From assembly GCA_025716815.1 (NCBI GenBank), contig JAIXMN010000015.1, forward strand, positions 496,001 to 560,000: DNA of 64,000 nucleotides, written 5' to 3'. The translations under genes and the position numbers were made by a program. Positions 1 through 15,421 of the stretch are shown here, piece after piece (position 1 is the first letter of the stretch; the number at the start of each line of letters is the position of its first letter). This stretch comes from Dichotomocladium elegans. Taxonomy: Eukaryota; Mucoromycota; Mucoromycetes; Mucorales; Lichtheimiaceae. The notes under the pieces were generated by a model that was not told where the DNA came from, searched no databases, and saw only the letters and a program-made list of their open reading frames with translations.

Positions 1-2755
<2,755 letters not shown>

Positions 2756-3233
2756 TAGATTCTTTCTTCATAATACATAAACGCACGCATATACACCAGC
2801 CCGCCTCCTTAGTTAAAGCAGCATTAACCTCCTTCCCCGCCTCACCCCTTTATCAGTTGTCCCGTCACCAATCACCTTAGCTTCCCTCTCTGCCATCGTC
2901 CATAGTACTCCGTAAAGTTAGCTATTTTTTTAATTATCGTGTAATGTATATATTCTCTCTTCTCTTGTTCCTGCCCTCCAATGATCAAAACTCTTTATTA
3001 AATGAGGTTGTCATTCCATGTAATACACCTTTATGCATACAAATGCACGCCTCTATCGGACTCCGTTCCACTTTCCCTTTCTTCTCTGTCTCTCTGTCTC
3101 TATCTCTCTCTCATTCACTTCTCTTCTAATCTCCTAACAAACTCAGTCGTGTTAAATGAAAGGGAGACATAGCGGAGTTCTGCAGGTAGTGTGGAACTCG
3201 GTTCCTTTTTAAACCACCCCTCTATTTTCGGCC
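2756..3233. other. Intergenic, CT-rich
   Basis: Gap between the epimerase stop and the coiled-coil gene start. It holds pyrimidine-rich tracts (about 3070-3125) that suit a promoter or leader. No gene is seen. Confidence 0.5.
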
Positions 3234-4303
3234 ATGCTCGACGAAGACACATTTTCGAAGCTGTGGAAGCTAACAAATGAATGGGCTGCCCAGCAAAAGA
3301 GCAATCATGAGCTTGCTTCGGACATCAGTAAACAAATTGCGGATTACAAGGTACACACATTTATCCAAAAACGCAATTCCCCCTTACTCTAAAGCACTTT
3401 GCTTTATTTTTCTTTCTGCTCAAAAGCAACAAAAACTAGAAGCCAACCGACAATCCAAAGAAGGTATACTCTAAAAGGAAAACAAGAGCAAGAGATGCGT
3501 ATTTTCTTTATTTCGTGTCGGTTCAATCATAGCAGAACAGAAACAGGGATCCGCTCTTGCGAAATTGGATCAGCAGCAGTCCGACAATGTTGATCGGGCG
3601 ACGGTCGAGCTTCTGACAGACTACAAAGCGTTGCTGGATCTCTACCAGAAAGTTTTGAGCCAGAACCAGACATTGCAACGAGAAAAGTCACAGCTGGAAG
3701 AGATCTGCAAGGAATACGAAGATAAACTCGAAACCGTTGTTGGGAAGCTGAGGTCACATACAGTAAAGTGTTCAAAGGACCCGTGACACACGTAATCCAC
3801 ACAGACTGGACAGTGCTTTTATGATAGGTCGCCACCACTGAAGGCCATGCTCAATTACGGAGAGAGTACGAAGCCCTACTGGATGCAGAAAAGGTATAGC
3901 AAAAGGAAATAAGAGGACTCGGTCTGTATTTCAAGTAAATCAATCGGTGTACCAGGGCACAACAGCCGAGTTATTTGTAGAGAACATGACGCTCAGGGAT
4001 CGTCTTTTTCAACTGGCCAACCTGATCCGAGAAGCCTATCAAATACAAGACAGTGATGATGATGTGCTCGAGCTGGCCCGGTTGCGCGAGGAAAACCAAG
4101 CTTTGCGCGAGATGCTTCAAATTTCTCAACTTTCCAATACTATCACCACCACCAAGCCTTCTTCACCACTCCCATCTCGTCGATTTCCGCTTTCGACAGA
4201 GCAAGTAGACAAACTAGACGGTGGTATAGTCCTCCAACAAAATGTCCAGCATCCCGCAGCATCTGCAAGTGGTGTGGTGGAGACTTATTTTCAAGAACAA
4301 TAA
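3234..4303 (+). CDS. Coiled-coil protein, SIKE/FGFR1OP2-like (STRIPAK)
   Basis: Five exons join in frame: 3234-3350, 3427-3463, 3533-3762, 3828-3893 and 3956-4303, encoding about 265 residues. The middle is a long heptad-rich coiled coil (KVLSQNQTLQREKSQLEEI and following). It is followed by an NMTLRDRLFQLANLIREAY segment and the motif LREENQALREMLQIS, which resembles the LEQENKGLREILQIT block near the C-terminus of animal FGFR1OP2 and SIKE. That family is part of the striatin-interacting phosphatase and kinase (STRIPAK) complex; the fungal member in Sordaria is called SCI1. The C-terminal tail is Ser/Pro-rich and disordered. The exon structure is well supported. The family call rests on one conserved block plus architecture, so another coiled-coil scaffold is possible. 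Confidence 0.6.
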
Positions 4304-7080
4304 AGAAAGAACCAAGCGGACCACCAACAAAAGAGTATGGCTTACCTTGCGCAATCGCAAACTACGAGAGATACCGTAGCTTTGGAACATCATGCGATTA
4401 TTTCGAGAAATGAGCGACGGTACTTGTCACATCATCCTCGTTTTTGCTTATTCTTTGAGGAGGAAATAGCGACCCTTAAGCGTCATAAATATATACATAC
4501 AGTATGATGCCGCGCCGCATCAAAATCCTTATCAATCTTGAACCGCAGCTGCTCGCTCCAAAATGGCGCACGAGTCCAGGCGAATCACACCGTTAAAGAG
4601 TAGCCACAATTATGGGACTGTTCATGATCCAGAAAAGCGACATTGCCAGATGCACATTCCATAGAGTGGTATTCGTTCAAGCTCATAGGTTCCCACGGCA
4701 TGATATGTCACGGCTAGTCAGTTATGAGAGAGATAACGACGTTGGGTAATAGAGACGAGTAATTGAAAAAGGAGAATGAGCGCTGGAAAACGAACAGAGT
4801 TCAGCAACAGTAAGGAATCGTCGTTAACGTGAGAATGTCAAACAGCTCTGCAGACAAATTGGCACAGCACGGCGGTGGGTGCTTTTCCAGTATTCAAAGC
4901 GAACGCTGGATGCAGGATATAAACACGATAGTAGAATCCAAGACCAGAGAGAAAAAGGTTGTGCAAGTCATCTCCGCTGGTTACTGATCGTTGAGCACGT
5001 TGAATAGTACAATTGTGTTGTGCCTAATGTGACAGGACGCAACGACCGCGCTTCATGGCGGTTATTGGACGTTACGATATACAGTCAATGCTTAGTTGAA
5101 GATGTCAAAATGGGTGTAGAAGGAGTATAAAAGGCCGAACACTCTTGTTATAATCCGAGTCGTCGAGTCTCGCGCTTGGACTAAGTTCCTTGATGACAGG
5201 AGGGAGGGCCGGACGAAGAATCTTCAAATAAGTTTAGCGCCGACACACAAAATGAACCTGGACGGGACTGTTGAGCGAATATCGATCGTGTCCTTTAGAC
5301 ATTATGCGTAAGTACTGAACTTGGGAGCACTCCTAGTCCTTGAGGCTACTATGGGATTGGGTTATTAAATATCCAGAATATGCTGCTGAATGGCGCAAAC
5401 AAAGAAGCCATTATAAGGAATCATACTCTATGCTCTCGCAAGGACGGCTGATGGCGAACGATTAGAGACCCCTTCTATTGCTAAACACATGCACTTGGAT
5501 TGTGGTTTTTGTATGTTTTTCTTTCCTTGGGAATTTTAGTTTTCCCTTTCTTTTTAGTCCATAACATCTCTGTATTCGCCTGGCAGTTTCTCGAGGAACC
5601 GAGCACGGCTAATGCAATATGATAATTATGACATCCCTGTTTCTAGAAGTTGGAAAGTTAAGAATAATGAAAAACTAGCGTCTAATTGAATGGAACCCTT
5701 TTTGCTGACGAACATCTTTAACGGGACTTCGGCAAAAACCTACTGAATGGCTAGCATTTCAACACTTTTTTGAATTCGTCTCGCCACCATAGAAAACCGA
5801 CGGCTTACATAGTGAATATTTTCTTCTTCGTACTTTGAAATAGGTTGCATAAAATAGATAAACACATTAGATAATCTACAGAGCTCCCAGATCCATCTAT
5901 ATATCTATCGTTCTTTCTTACTGGCTATTCAAAGATTTTTAAATTTGGTCATATAAATTTTACGTGCTATGATGGTCTGCAAAGGATTAATGAGAAATAA
6001 GCCTTTCAAAAGTACTTTGCGTTAAGCTAGAGGATGGCATATTGAATCGTGCTGGACTGACATACGATCTGTGATAGAATGCCTCATACACAGCGACTTA
6101 ACTTCTGCAAAAAAAAAAAGGTGCACGGAGTATGCATCCCGCCAATGACTCTTCATCAGCCAACATCACGTTCAATACAGATATCGAGAAGATCGAAGAA
6201 TGATGTCATTGGGACCCAGAAGGTCATGACATTGATCATGTATTGTAGACTGCTTAGGATAGCACCCATCATTGATCTAGAGCGTACCCACGGAGGATCT
6301 ACTGGGGGGTTGGACTCTGTAGACCACAGTTCGTCATAGAACCAGTTGACCTAACCAACGGACCACCCATCTTGATTTTCCTTTTTCAAATATCCTTCTC
6401 ATCACTGTACTATATAGGATTGTATGCATGAACAGCAACGTTGGAGGTATTGCCAATCTAGAGACATTGATAGATGCATAACTACTTTAACGGCAATTTG
6501 ACAATCGAAGGCCACAGAAAATTAGCATGTCCGCAAAGAACCTTTGCGAAACGATGGTTCTGCGAGCCTTTCGTATCACGGTGTATCACGCGCAACAGGG
6601 GAGAAAAAGAATTCTTGGAGATGGCACAGATGACGGCATTTGAAATTTAAACTTTTATTTTCTCCACTCAGCAACACATTCCATTTGAATGTCAGGTGCA
6701 AGATCGGGATAAAGTCATTATTGTATGGCATGTTAGAGAAATGGGGCAGCGGCAACGACCGGGCAAGCGCGAGCTGGAAAGACAGATTTGGACAAGGACA
6801 AATCGGGATTAATTTATGAATGTTTCCTTTAGTAACCCGCATCGCCGCAATATTAGGTGCCATGTCACCAGCCTCATTTATCGTTGTTTCCCCTCCCCCC
6901 GTGTACTTCCGACACATGGAAGATCATGCATGAAAGCATGCAGAAGAAAAACGGGCGATGAGATTTCATTGGTATAATGTTTGTGCTTTCCATACAAAGG
7001 ACAGAGAGCGAATAGGGGGGAGAGAGGAAAGAATGATACACATAATCACACACACATGTACAATAAACAAAGGTATAGAA
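4304..7080. other. Gene-poor stretch
   Basis: No convincing coding exon is visible. The only patterned element is near 5120-5310: a TATA-like AGTATAAAAGG followed by an ATG at 5251 and a strong GTAAGT donor at about 5307. No matching downstream exon could be recognised. Confidence 0.45.
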
Positions 7081-7103
7081 TGTGCATATGTGTGTGACTA
7101 TGT

Positions 7104-8336
7104 CTAATTGTCATTGGATGCTGCATACTTCTTCAGAAGTTCCTCTCGTCGTGCTTTCCAACTGCTTGGCCGTTCACCCATGCTCATTGGTTTTTTACTG
7201 TTCAGCGACGTTTTGCCTAATACGGGAGGCGGCAGTCGTCGGTTCCACTGATAGAATGTCGAGGTTCGTTCGAGCGTGCCGTATTTTGTGCCTGAAGCAA
7301 ATCGTTCTATATCAAGTGGCCGTCGATGGTTGCGACGCTCGATAATACTTATGACCAGCATAGCAATGCAGTATATAATGACAACAGCCACGCACCCGAT
7401 ACCGGCAACCAGAAGCCAGTATCTGAAGTCAATAGGTTCTGGTAAGGGTAGCGAATATATATATAGATATATATATATCGAATGAGTTTTATCGACGAAC
7501 AAAGTAATGGCATGGTTGGTTATCTCCCATTTCCATACCAGCAGTGACAGCCGATGTAGAAGCTAAGCCTGACAGATTTGTTATGAGGGCCGGGATGTTA
7601 TATTGCTCAACATGCGCTATCCATACCTTGTTCTTTGGACATGGATTGAAATGAAAAAGAAATAGAAGGAAAAGTCAGCACAAAACTCAAACCAAGGATC
7701 TTTTCACTTTTTAGTCGCTGCAGTGAAACGGATTGGGGACCATCGCTACTTGTTTTGGCTAAAAAATAAAATTTTATTCCATGTCAACGAAAGCCCACAA
7801 TCGATCGAAGTTTCTATGTGTACTTGTTGGGTTGTGCTTGTGCGTATGCTGCCATTGCCCATTGTTCGAGCTTTCATGGGAATATCAGTCTCCTTTCACT
7901 TCTCTCCCTCTCCCTCTCACTTTTTGAGCGCAAATAGGACATCAGCCATTCTATTCTCAGGAAGAAACAGACACCTTCAGAATTTCGGAGCGTCCATGTC
8001 AGCCCATGTGGTTTTTGAGGATCAGTTTCCTTTCTTTATTATAACTATCTCAACAAAGCCAATGACTGTGAAGTTCTTACAGAGTAGGTATCCTCTAAAC
8101 ACCTAATCACCCATGTTACATCGGGAAGACCTACGAAGAAAGTATGCGAAATATATCCCACTTGCCAGTCCGCTGCGGCGGACAAAGGAACCTGACAGGT
8201 AGCATGGGCGAATTCCACTGACATAAGCCTTGGCATGAATACGGGCGTTGGGATTCATTTCTACATATTGTACATGACCTCGAAGTAATACTCGCGCTAC
8301 TGGTAATTCAATCCATATCTCATTAAATACTGTTTC
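7104..8336 (-). CDS. Unrecognised multi-exon protein with C-terminal TM segment
   Basis: I do not recognise the family. On the minus strand an exon starts at 8336 after an acceptor (GATCACAG) and reads ETVFNEIWIELPVARVLL and onward to about 8150. A further exon near 7540-7640 ends at a GT donor, and its phase matches the last exon (start about 7442, stop at 7104). That last exon encodes EPIDFRYW, a strongly hydrophobic segment (LLVAGIGCVAVVIIYCIAMLV) and a basic cytoplasmic tail. This suggests a single-pass membrane protein with an extracellular N-terminal part. At least one junction between 8100 and 7640 is unresolved. A small upstream exon (IAQNMALIDMTLLSE, about 8420-8465) may also belong. 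It could be a diverged or decaying gene. Confidence 0.35.
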
Positions 8337-8469
8337 CTGTGATCAGTCATCGTGGGTATTTTCGAAGTTGATTAGGCGCGGATCAATTGCCATACATATC
8401 AAGAGAAAAAGCCACTAACCCTTCTGATAACAACGTCATATCAATCAATGCCATGTTTTGTGCAATCTA

Positions 8470-10555
8470 GTGAAAACGTTGCATAAGATAATTCGATTTG
8501 GTTTCACTCCAGTTCTAATGTTTATTGTTATGCGTGAAACAACTATACTTTTGATTTTAATCCTCTTGTTAACCGAGAAACTCAACATCACTATGTAGGT
8601 TTTGTCGTTGATGGTGTGTGCAATATACTCCCGGTTAGACGCTGCATAAGCCATAGCACCCAGAAACAACCCTCCTCCTCATCTTCGTCCACAACTTTAA
8701 CGAAATTCATAGTTAACCGGAAAGTATCTGATTGTGTGGTAACATTTGATATATGTGGGGTGCGTACACAGGAGGAGTTTTCTTCTGAAGGCAACAAACG
8801 ATACACATTATCAAAAATTTTCGCCGATGGCTTCTTTCAGAGATGATGTCCACCAGGTTATGCCCGGTGAGTGCACCTCCTTTAGTGGAATGATTGCTCA
8901 GAATATGCAGCTGTGAAGAAGATATAATTCGTGAAGAGTCCAGAAACGCGTAAATGATCCTGGGGCCTGGGGATTCAGCACATACAGAGGTGTTGCTTTA
9001 TGTGGCTCTTGTATGAATTTGGGTCAAAGGATTATTTGCGTATTTTTTATCCTCGGTCAATCCCGCGTTGGGTCTAAATACTTTCAGACAGCTGTATATT
9101 CTTTTAATGTCTTCAGGCCGCCTTATTGGAAGCCCACTAATACAAGCCGTCATGTATTCCCATAATAACAAGCCACGTATCTGGTTGGACATATAATCTT
9201 GTCTGTCCACCAAAAATTGGATGGTACTGAAGCAGTCTTAAGACCCTTACTTGCGTTTCTGTTAGCATTTGACGAGGAAGGCTTATTCATGATTGTCAGT
9301 ATAGTGCTACGATGATTCCACGCAGCGCTTCTGCATATCCACATTTTATGATAAATTGTATGTAGCTCTGGGTCGTGGTTTGTCTGTAAATTGTTCGGGA
9401 GGGTGAAGAGGCAAGGTGACTCATTTATGGCGAGTCATATGTCTTTTTTCCACAACAGTGATGTGTCAATATGAATTCTCGAACAGGTAGATCTACATAG
9501 TGGTGAGATGCAATACTACGTAATCAGTGGCTACATACAATTAAGTGAGAACTTGGAAGCTTCCATTTGTCTATGATGTATGTCTACTAGCTTATCTAAC
9601 GAAAATCTGTCAAGACCGCCAAAGGAAAAGACGAAAGTGAGGTTTCTCGATGTCATGTATATAAATCTGGCTAAGAGATGAACTTATGAAAGGCGGATAT
9701 GAACAATGATGGTTTTGCCTGATACTGTGAGCATGTGCGCATTTGGATATCGCAGGTTTACTGTCTCCAATTTTTTACTTTCAGAATAGTGGATAAATGA
9801 TAAGAAAATGTGAAGTTTCCAGAAGGTTGTCTACTGAAGAAGATATTATATCCTGAGCCCATATACGCCAAGTAAGTTTCCTACCGTAGCGGATCACAGC
9901 GGACAGCATCCGATTCTCGTATTGTTGATAGTGCCCCTTAATTGACACCATGCTAAAGGCTAAACTATCGTTTCTTAATTTCATATCTTCCGCTCATTCC
10001 TGGTATTTTACCTCACGGATTAAACATTTGATATGCAGTTGTTATTTTCCGTGGGTATACTTCATATTGTTCATAGAAATACCACTGTGATGTACCCGAA
10101 AATTACGGCTAATTTCGCCATCATAGGTGTTCTCTGTAAACAATTAACGTATCATGGCAGACAGCGCCTATTTATTTACTCAGTTTTATACTAATTCATG
10201 TTACTGAATACCACCATGTAACTGCGTTTTAATGCTCTTTTCTTGTGCGAATTACCCGAGGCGTTTTGGTTTGGGAAAAAATCCATTTTTCCTTATTGAA
10301 GGCGTAATCTATAGGAAACTAAAACATAAATGGACAAGGGGGTGGAGAAAAGCAGGACGCCCAAACTTACTTTGTGCGGTATGCGACATTAAATTTTGGA
10401 TTTCTGAGTTCGCTGGACTTCGAAATCGGCCTTTTCTTTAACCGAAACAAAAGCATGCGCTGTAAATGAATGGACCAGAGGAGAGAACAGACTGCGAGGA
10501 CCCGCCCATTTCTCCATGTCTCTTCCCCAATTGTCTTCCTTTTTCTTTTTCCACA
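8470..10555. other. Gene-poor stretch with possible decayed coding fragments
   Basis: Coding-like fragments appear in more than one frame between 8.8 and 9.35 kb, for example an ATG at 8827 followed by a GTGAGTGC donor, and on the plus strand a run reading LRPLLAFLLAFDEEGLF near 9240-9290. They do not assemble into a gene. From about 9.4 to 10.5 kb nothing is recognisable. Confidence 0.35.
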
Positions 10556-12615
10556 ATGGACACTGCTATCAGAAAAGCAACTCGTCTCGAATACCAGCCC
10601 CCCAAGCGAAAGCACCTGGACAGTACGTTGTCATTCTTTCTCACGCATTGCCGAAACTTTATTGATTGTCATTTTACAAATATATTTCGTTGCGTATTGA
10701 CTGGCATTAGCATTGGTCGCTTTTATGCACCAAAACCCGGAAAATATCGATAATATTATGCATATATTAGCGAAACGGATGCGTGAAAGCTCATGGATTG
10801 TATGTACTCTATTTTCTTCTGTCCCCTGTCTTATCTGTTTTCCTCTTTACAGATCGTGTTCAAAGTGCTGATCATCATCCATACTCTCATCCGTGAGGGC
10901 CCCGGAGATACAGCCATCAATTACGTATATCGCCATCTCGATGCCTTAGACACCAGCAAATTGCGTGATAAATCCTCAAGTTGGTTTTTTTCATTTCCTC
11001 TCATCTTTGAGCAATGGTTAATCTATTGTTCTTTTCTTCAGCTCATGCACAGGTTCAGAATATTCGTATTTACCAAGAATATTTGACGCATCGGTCCGAG
11101 GCATACAGCCGATTAAAGGTCGACCTAATCAAGGCACAGACAGGACAACAAAAGGAAGGCCGGCTTCGTCATCTTCCGGTCGCAAAAGGTTTATTGCGAG
11201 AGACTCAAGTGTTACAAGACCAAATTGATTCCATTTTGAGCACAACAGTAAGTTCATCGGGTATGCGCTGCACCCGTACGTGAGAAGGCCGGCTACATAC
11301 TTACAGCGATATATTAGCTGCATATTGATGGAGTAGACGGGTCTATTTGCGTCTATGCCTATCGATTGATTATAGAAGATTTGCTGGCATGTTTCCAGAC
11401 ATTGAACGAAGGCGTTGTCAATATTTTGGGTACATCGCTATTATTGTCGAGAAGATTTCTGAAATGGGAAATTAATATTAGTACTACAGAGCATTACTTT
11501 GAAATGAGTAAAGTAGATGCTAAAGTATCACTGGAGATCTACAAGCACTTCGCGAAAGAGACCGACAAGACCGTTAACTACTTGAACCAGGCCAAGCGGA
11601 TTCAGTCGGATATGCAAATCTCCATTCCAAACTTAAAGCATGTAATGCGCACTACACAAACTTCACCTGCTCATGTTTATGCAACACTAATCTTTAACAA
11701 TCCCAACGTTAATCAGGCGCCACTCACACTTGTTTCTGCTTTGGAGGAATATTTGAACGATCCCAACTATGAATCGCAGCGTGAAGAACTTACCAAAAAC
11801 GCGAACGGATCATATAATCAACAGCAAGGTAAAATAGACCATTTATTATTGTAGCAACACCCATTGCTGATTGTACACGGGTTTCCTCATGCTTTATGAT
11901 GGCAATACATCAAGATTCTTCACCGAAGCCCGTAGCGTCGAATATAGTCAATGTCCAGCAACCACAGCAGCAACAAATACATCAACCACCATTCACGATA
12001 CCCGTAGCGCAAACAAAACAGCCAGAGATTAACGACTTTTTCGAAAGCATAGAGAATGAACGTGCAACCATCTTTCATTCAGCCAACGGAGTCGTTTCTT
12101 TCATAGCTCCACAACCTACTGGCCAGCAGCTTTTCCCTTCCACCACGGCAATGAACAATTCCATTATGTCACCTCTGAGGACAACCAATACAGGAAACAC
12201 AGGCAACCCTTTCCGAGCATCGAATTTGCCCTCTCAAATGAACGACAGTGCTCTATCACCCCAGAATACCGAGCTGATTTTCCAGCAACAGCAGCAATTA
12301 AATCGGTCTGCTTCCATGATGCTTCCTCGAGCTAACACAGGAGCGACCGCGGCATCTAATCCGTTCCGAACACTACAGCAATCACAAATGACGGGCGCAA
12401 GCGGATGGTCTTTACCACAACAACAATCGCAGCCCATGTTCACACAAATGACTGGGAGTTCGCAACAGCCGTTTGTGTTTTCCTCTTCTCCACTTGTACA
12501 AAATCCTCAGCCCACAGGAACCAACCCATTCATGTCGAATGGCAATGCTACTAGGACTCCTTCTACTACTATTACTACTGCTGATGCCTCCTGGTCAGCA
12601 CCTTCTGCATTTTAG
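10556..12615 (+). CDS. AP180/CALM clathrin assembly protein (ANTH domain)
   Basis: Endocytic adaptor that binds PI(4,5)P2 and clathrin at the plasma membrane. Seven exons close in frame: 10556-10622, 10711-10799, 10853-10979, 11042-11247, 11318-11429, 11490-11828 and 11915-12615, about 546 residues. The ANTH domain is complete: KATRLEYQPPKRKHLD carries the basic lipid-binding patch, then WIIVFKVLIIIHTLIREG, LRDKSSTHAQVQNIRIYQEYL, LLACFQTLNEGVVNILEHYFEM and the helix that follows. The tail from about residue 310 is Gln/Ser/Thr-rich and holds three NPF motifs (NPFRASN, NPFRTLQ, NPFMSN), which bind EH-domain endocytic scaffolds of the Eps15/Ede1 type. Domain order and length fit fungal yAP180 proteins. 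Confidence 0.93.
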
Positions 12616-12773
12616 AGATACACTGTAATCTTCTTCACAAAAAGGGAAAGTTCCAATCAATGCAAATAAAACCGCATTTTCAGGGCCGTTCCCCAAAACA
12701 AAATTAGGGTTAAAGCGTCATTCACTCGCTTCCTTTCCCGTTTCTTTTTTTGTACTTAAACATTCCTTTCTTC

Positions 12774-14940
12774 ATGCTACACGAACTAGTTTTTGTCCTT
12801 TCAGGATTCCCTAGCGACGTGTTTCTACCTCACCCAGCGGATCAACCCACGACGTTTGCGATTGCTTCCAATTTTCCGTTGCTCCATCCCGCTGAACGTG
12901 CGTCGCTCAATCGATTAGCGCATCTTGGTTGGATCTATGCCCAGCTGAAAAATCGGCATGTGGATCAAGGAGCGTATGCACATGCTCTCGCGGCATCGCT
13001 GAATGAGACGCTTGACGATTACCGGCGCGACATTTTGGATTTAGAATGTAAAATTCTCGACAAGACCTACGATGCTGGTGGAGGTGTTGTGCCTACGTCG
13101 CTGCTTACTTCGGCCCTGGGTCGGTGGGAGGCTTTGCTACCGTCCCTACTCGACTTTGTACGAAAGATAGACGCCTCACATCTACGCGGCTGCCGGCTCT
13201 TAGATCTCGTGCTTGACGAGACACGAACTGGTCATACGGACTATCGGGACGTCATGGAGAAAGCAGCACACCGTCTCCGTCAGGTTCTTTATAAGCATAT
13301 GGCGTCGTGGATGGTATACGGACATTATGTGACGGACGAGGAGTTTTTTATCACAAGCGAGCAGCGGCAAGGGGAGTCAAGCCATGCAAGTCGAAGTAGC
13401 AGTGGATGGCAGCAACAATATCATCTGGCCCTTGACAAAGTCCCGACACGGTATATGTCCGTGGGGGTTGCTGAAGCCATTCTATTTGTAGGAAAAGCTG
13501 TGGCTACCGTCAATACGATGGGGGGCAGTTCCCGAATGCCAGAGTCACAAAAACACCGTCATCTCCAGCTTTTACTGTCGCTCCGCGACCATCCTGACAA
13601 CCTCCGGCACGTGATCCAACAGATCCGCCGATCGACGGCCGAATGGCTCTTCTCAGAAGTTCTCGTAGGCGAACATGGCCTCGACAGATACCTCACCTCG
13701 TTTCGAAACATGTTCTTGCTCGGTTATGGTGATCTGGCTAGCAACTTTGTTGCCGCTTGCCAGGTATGGCGGCGGCGATCCATTGCGAGATACCCTATTC
13801 TTACGACAACCACAACTTCACCCACACTTGAGCAGCAGCAGCAGCAGCAACAACAACTAAACAAGGCCAAGTCAGCATTGATTTTTCGACATCAGGAATT
13901 CAATGCGTTGCTGATAAAGACATCGATCGGAACGGACGCTGAGGATCGAATGGATGGATATTCGGTCAAGGTGATAGAGGAGCACGAAGCCGACGCAATT
14001 AGTAGTCAACTGCCCTTTAGTGATCTTTTGCTGGTCACGCTGCGATGCATACTCCAATACAGCATGCGATGGCCAATTGATTTGTTTCTGAGCCAGGCAG
14101 ACATGGATACCTATATCAACTTATGGACCTTCTTGATTGGGCTCAAGAGTGTCCAAGCGAATTTGTCATGTCTATGGACGTCCTTGAGACATGGGCCTGT
14201 AGATCTCCAAGGGCGACGGATTTGGCGAGTGCGTGCTGCCATGCTTTTTTGGGTGGATACCTTTTGGAACCATATACAGGTAAACCTTCTTGAGGAGGAG
14301 CTAATGCTGATAAAGGATGAGATAAGTGGCATGGAAGCACATGGCTGCTAACAATTTGCTTCATAGTCCAATGTCATTCGGCCGCATTATCAGCGATTAA
14401 TGCATATCATGAAGGATACCACGAATAAAGAAAACACGCTTCCTGACTTCGAAGATCTCCAAGCAGCGCATTTAAAGTACCTCCAGCACATTGTCCGCGG
14501 TTGTCTATTGTCCACAAAGGACACAATAGATGTCATGCATCGGATCTTGCGCTTATGCCAGAAATTCAGCAGGTTTGTGGAACAGCTCGCGCTAGAAGAA
14601 AAATGGTGCGAAAACCATCCGACTTCGAAGCGGCGAAAAACCGTCAAAACAGCCGCGGAGATTGTTCGAGAATGGACCAGACCATTGGACGGACCCGACA
14701 TGGACGTTATCAGCAAACTCGATCGAGTAGAAAAGGTAGAGAAGGAATCATAAGAAGGCTAGAGACTGATATGCTCATCTCGTTTTTTTTCTCAAGGACT
14801 TCGCACACCTGACCGAACGATTCTTTACTCTTGTGTCAGACGCACCACAGGACATCAAAGCCAGTGGAAGCCTAGATATTCTGTTGTTACAATTAGATTA
14901 TAACAAATGGTATTCGGATACGCGGATAAAGCTGCCATAA
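12774..14940 (+). CDS. Gamma-tubulin complex component 4 (GCP4)
   Basis: Subunit of the gamma-tubulin ring complex that nucleates microtubules at the spindle pole. Three exons (12774-14279, 14367-14735, 14797-14940) give about 672 residues, close to animal GCP4. Diagnostic blocks in order are MLHELVFVLSGFPSDVF at the N-terminus, FPLLHPAERASLNRL, MASWMVYGHYVTDEEFFI (GRIP1), VAEAILFVGKAV, the linker before WPIDLFLSQADMDTYINLW (GRIP2), and the C-terminal LDYNKWYSDT. A Gln-rich insertion (about residues 354-363) interrupts the region between the GRIP modules. The start is the ATG at 12774, which matches the family N-terminus. The gene begins 158 bases after the AP180 stop, on the same strand. Confidence 0.92.
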
Positions 14941-15421
14941 GGAAAAGAACGAAACTTCAGGATTCAGAGGACTGCGGTATGAAAAATTGCTTGTACTACC
15001 TTTGACGGATGGGAGATTTCTTCTGCTTCTATCACTCTCCTTTTATCCAGTTCCCAGAATAGCAATCAGATAACGACCCTCCTGTGACGTTGCCTTTCTA
15101 GGCGCAATCACAATGCTGGTCAGAGCAATTCAATGGGTTCTTATTGTTACTGTTTGATGGATGCCCAGAAATATAAGGTGTGTGTGCCACGTTCCATAAT
15201 GCATGAATTGGGTCATCTGATAACGTTTATGCGCGGCATAGTGGGATGGCTGAGAGCGTTCCGATTGCTAGCTCCGACGACGGAGGCGCTAAACTAAACG
15301 CTCGTGATCGGGATTGAGGTGACTGTCAGTCTGGTCTCTATTTCAAGCTTTCCCCGACCCTCCTTCCCCCACCTCGCTCCTGCTGCTATCACGAACATCC
15401 TCTCTTGCGTGTCCAGCTACA
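14941..15421. other. Intergenic / heme oxygenase promoter
   Basis: No gene is seen. The right end is CT-rich (about 15340-15420) just before the heme oxygenase start codon. Confidence 0.5.

Noticed and set aside
5120..5310. TATA box, ATG and perfect GTAAGT donor as the start of a gene
   Set aside because: No downstream exon with a matching acceptor and recognisable protein was found, so it is only noted in the intergenic entry.
8827..8870. ATG exon with GTGAGTGC donor on the plus strand
   Set aside because: Continuations after the possible acceptors meet stops quickly and match no family.
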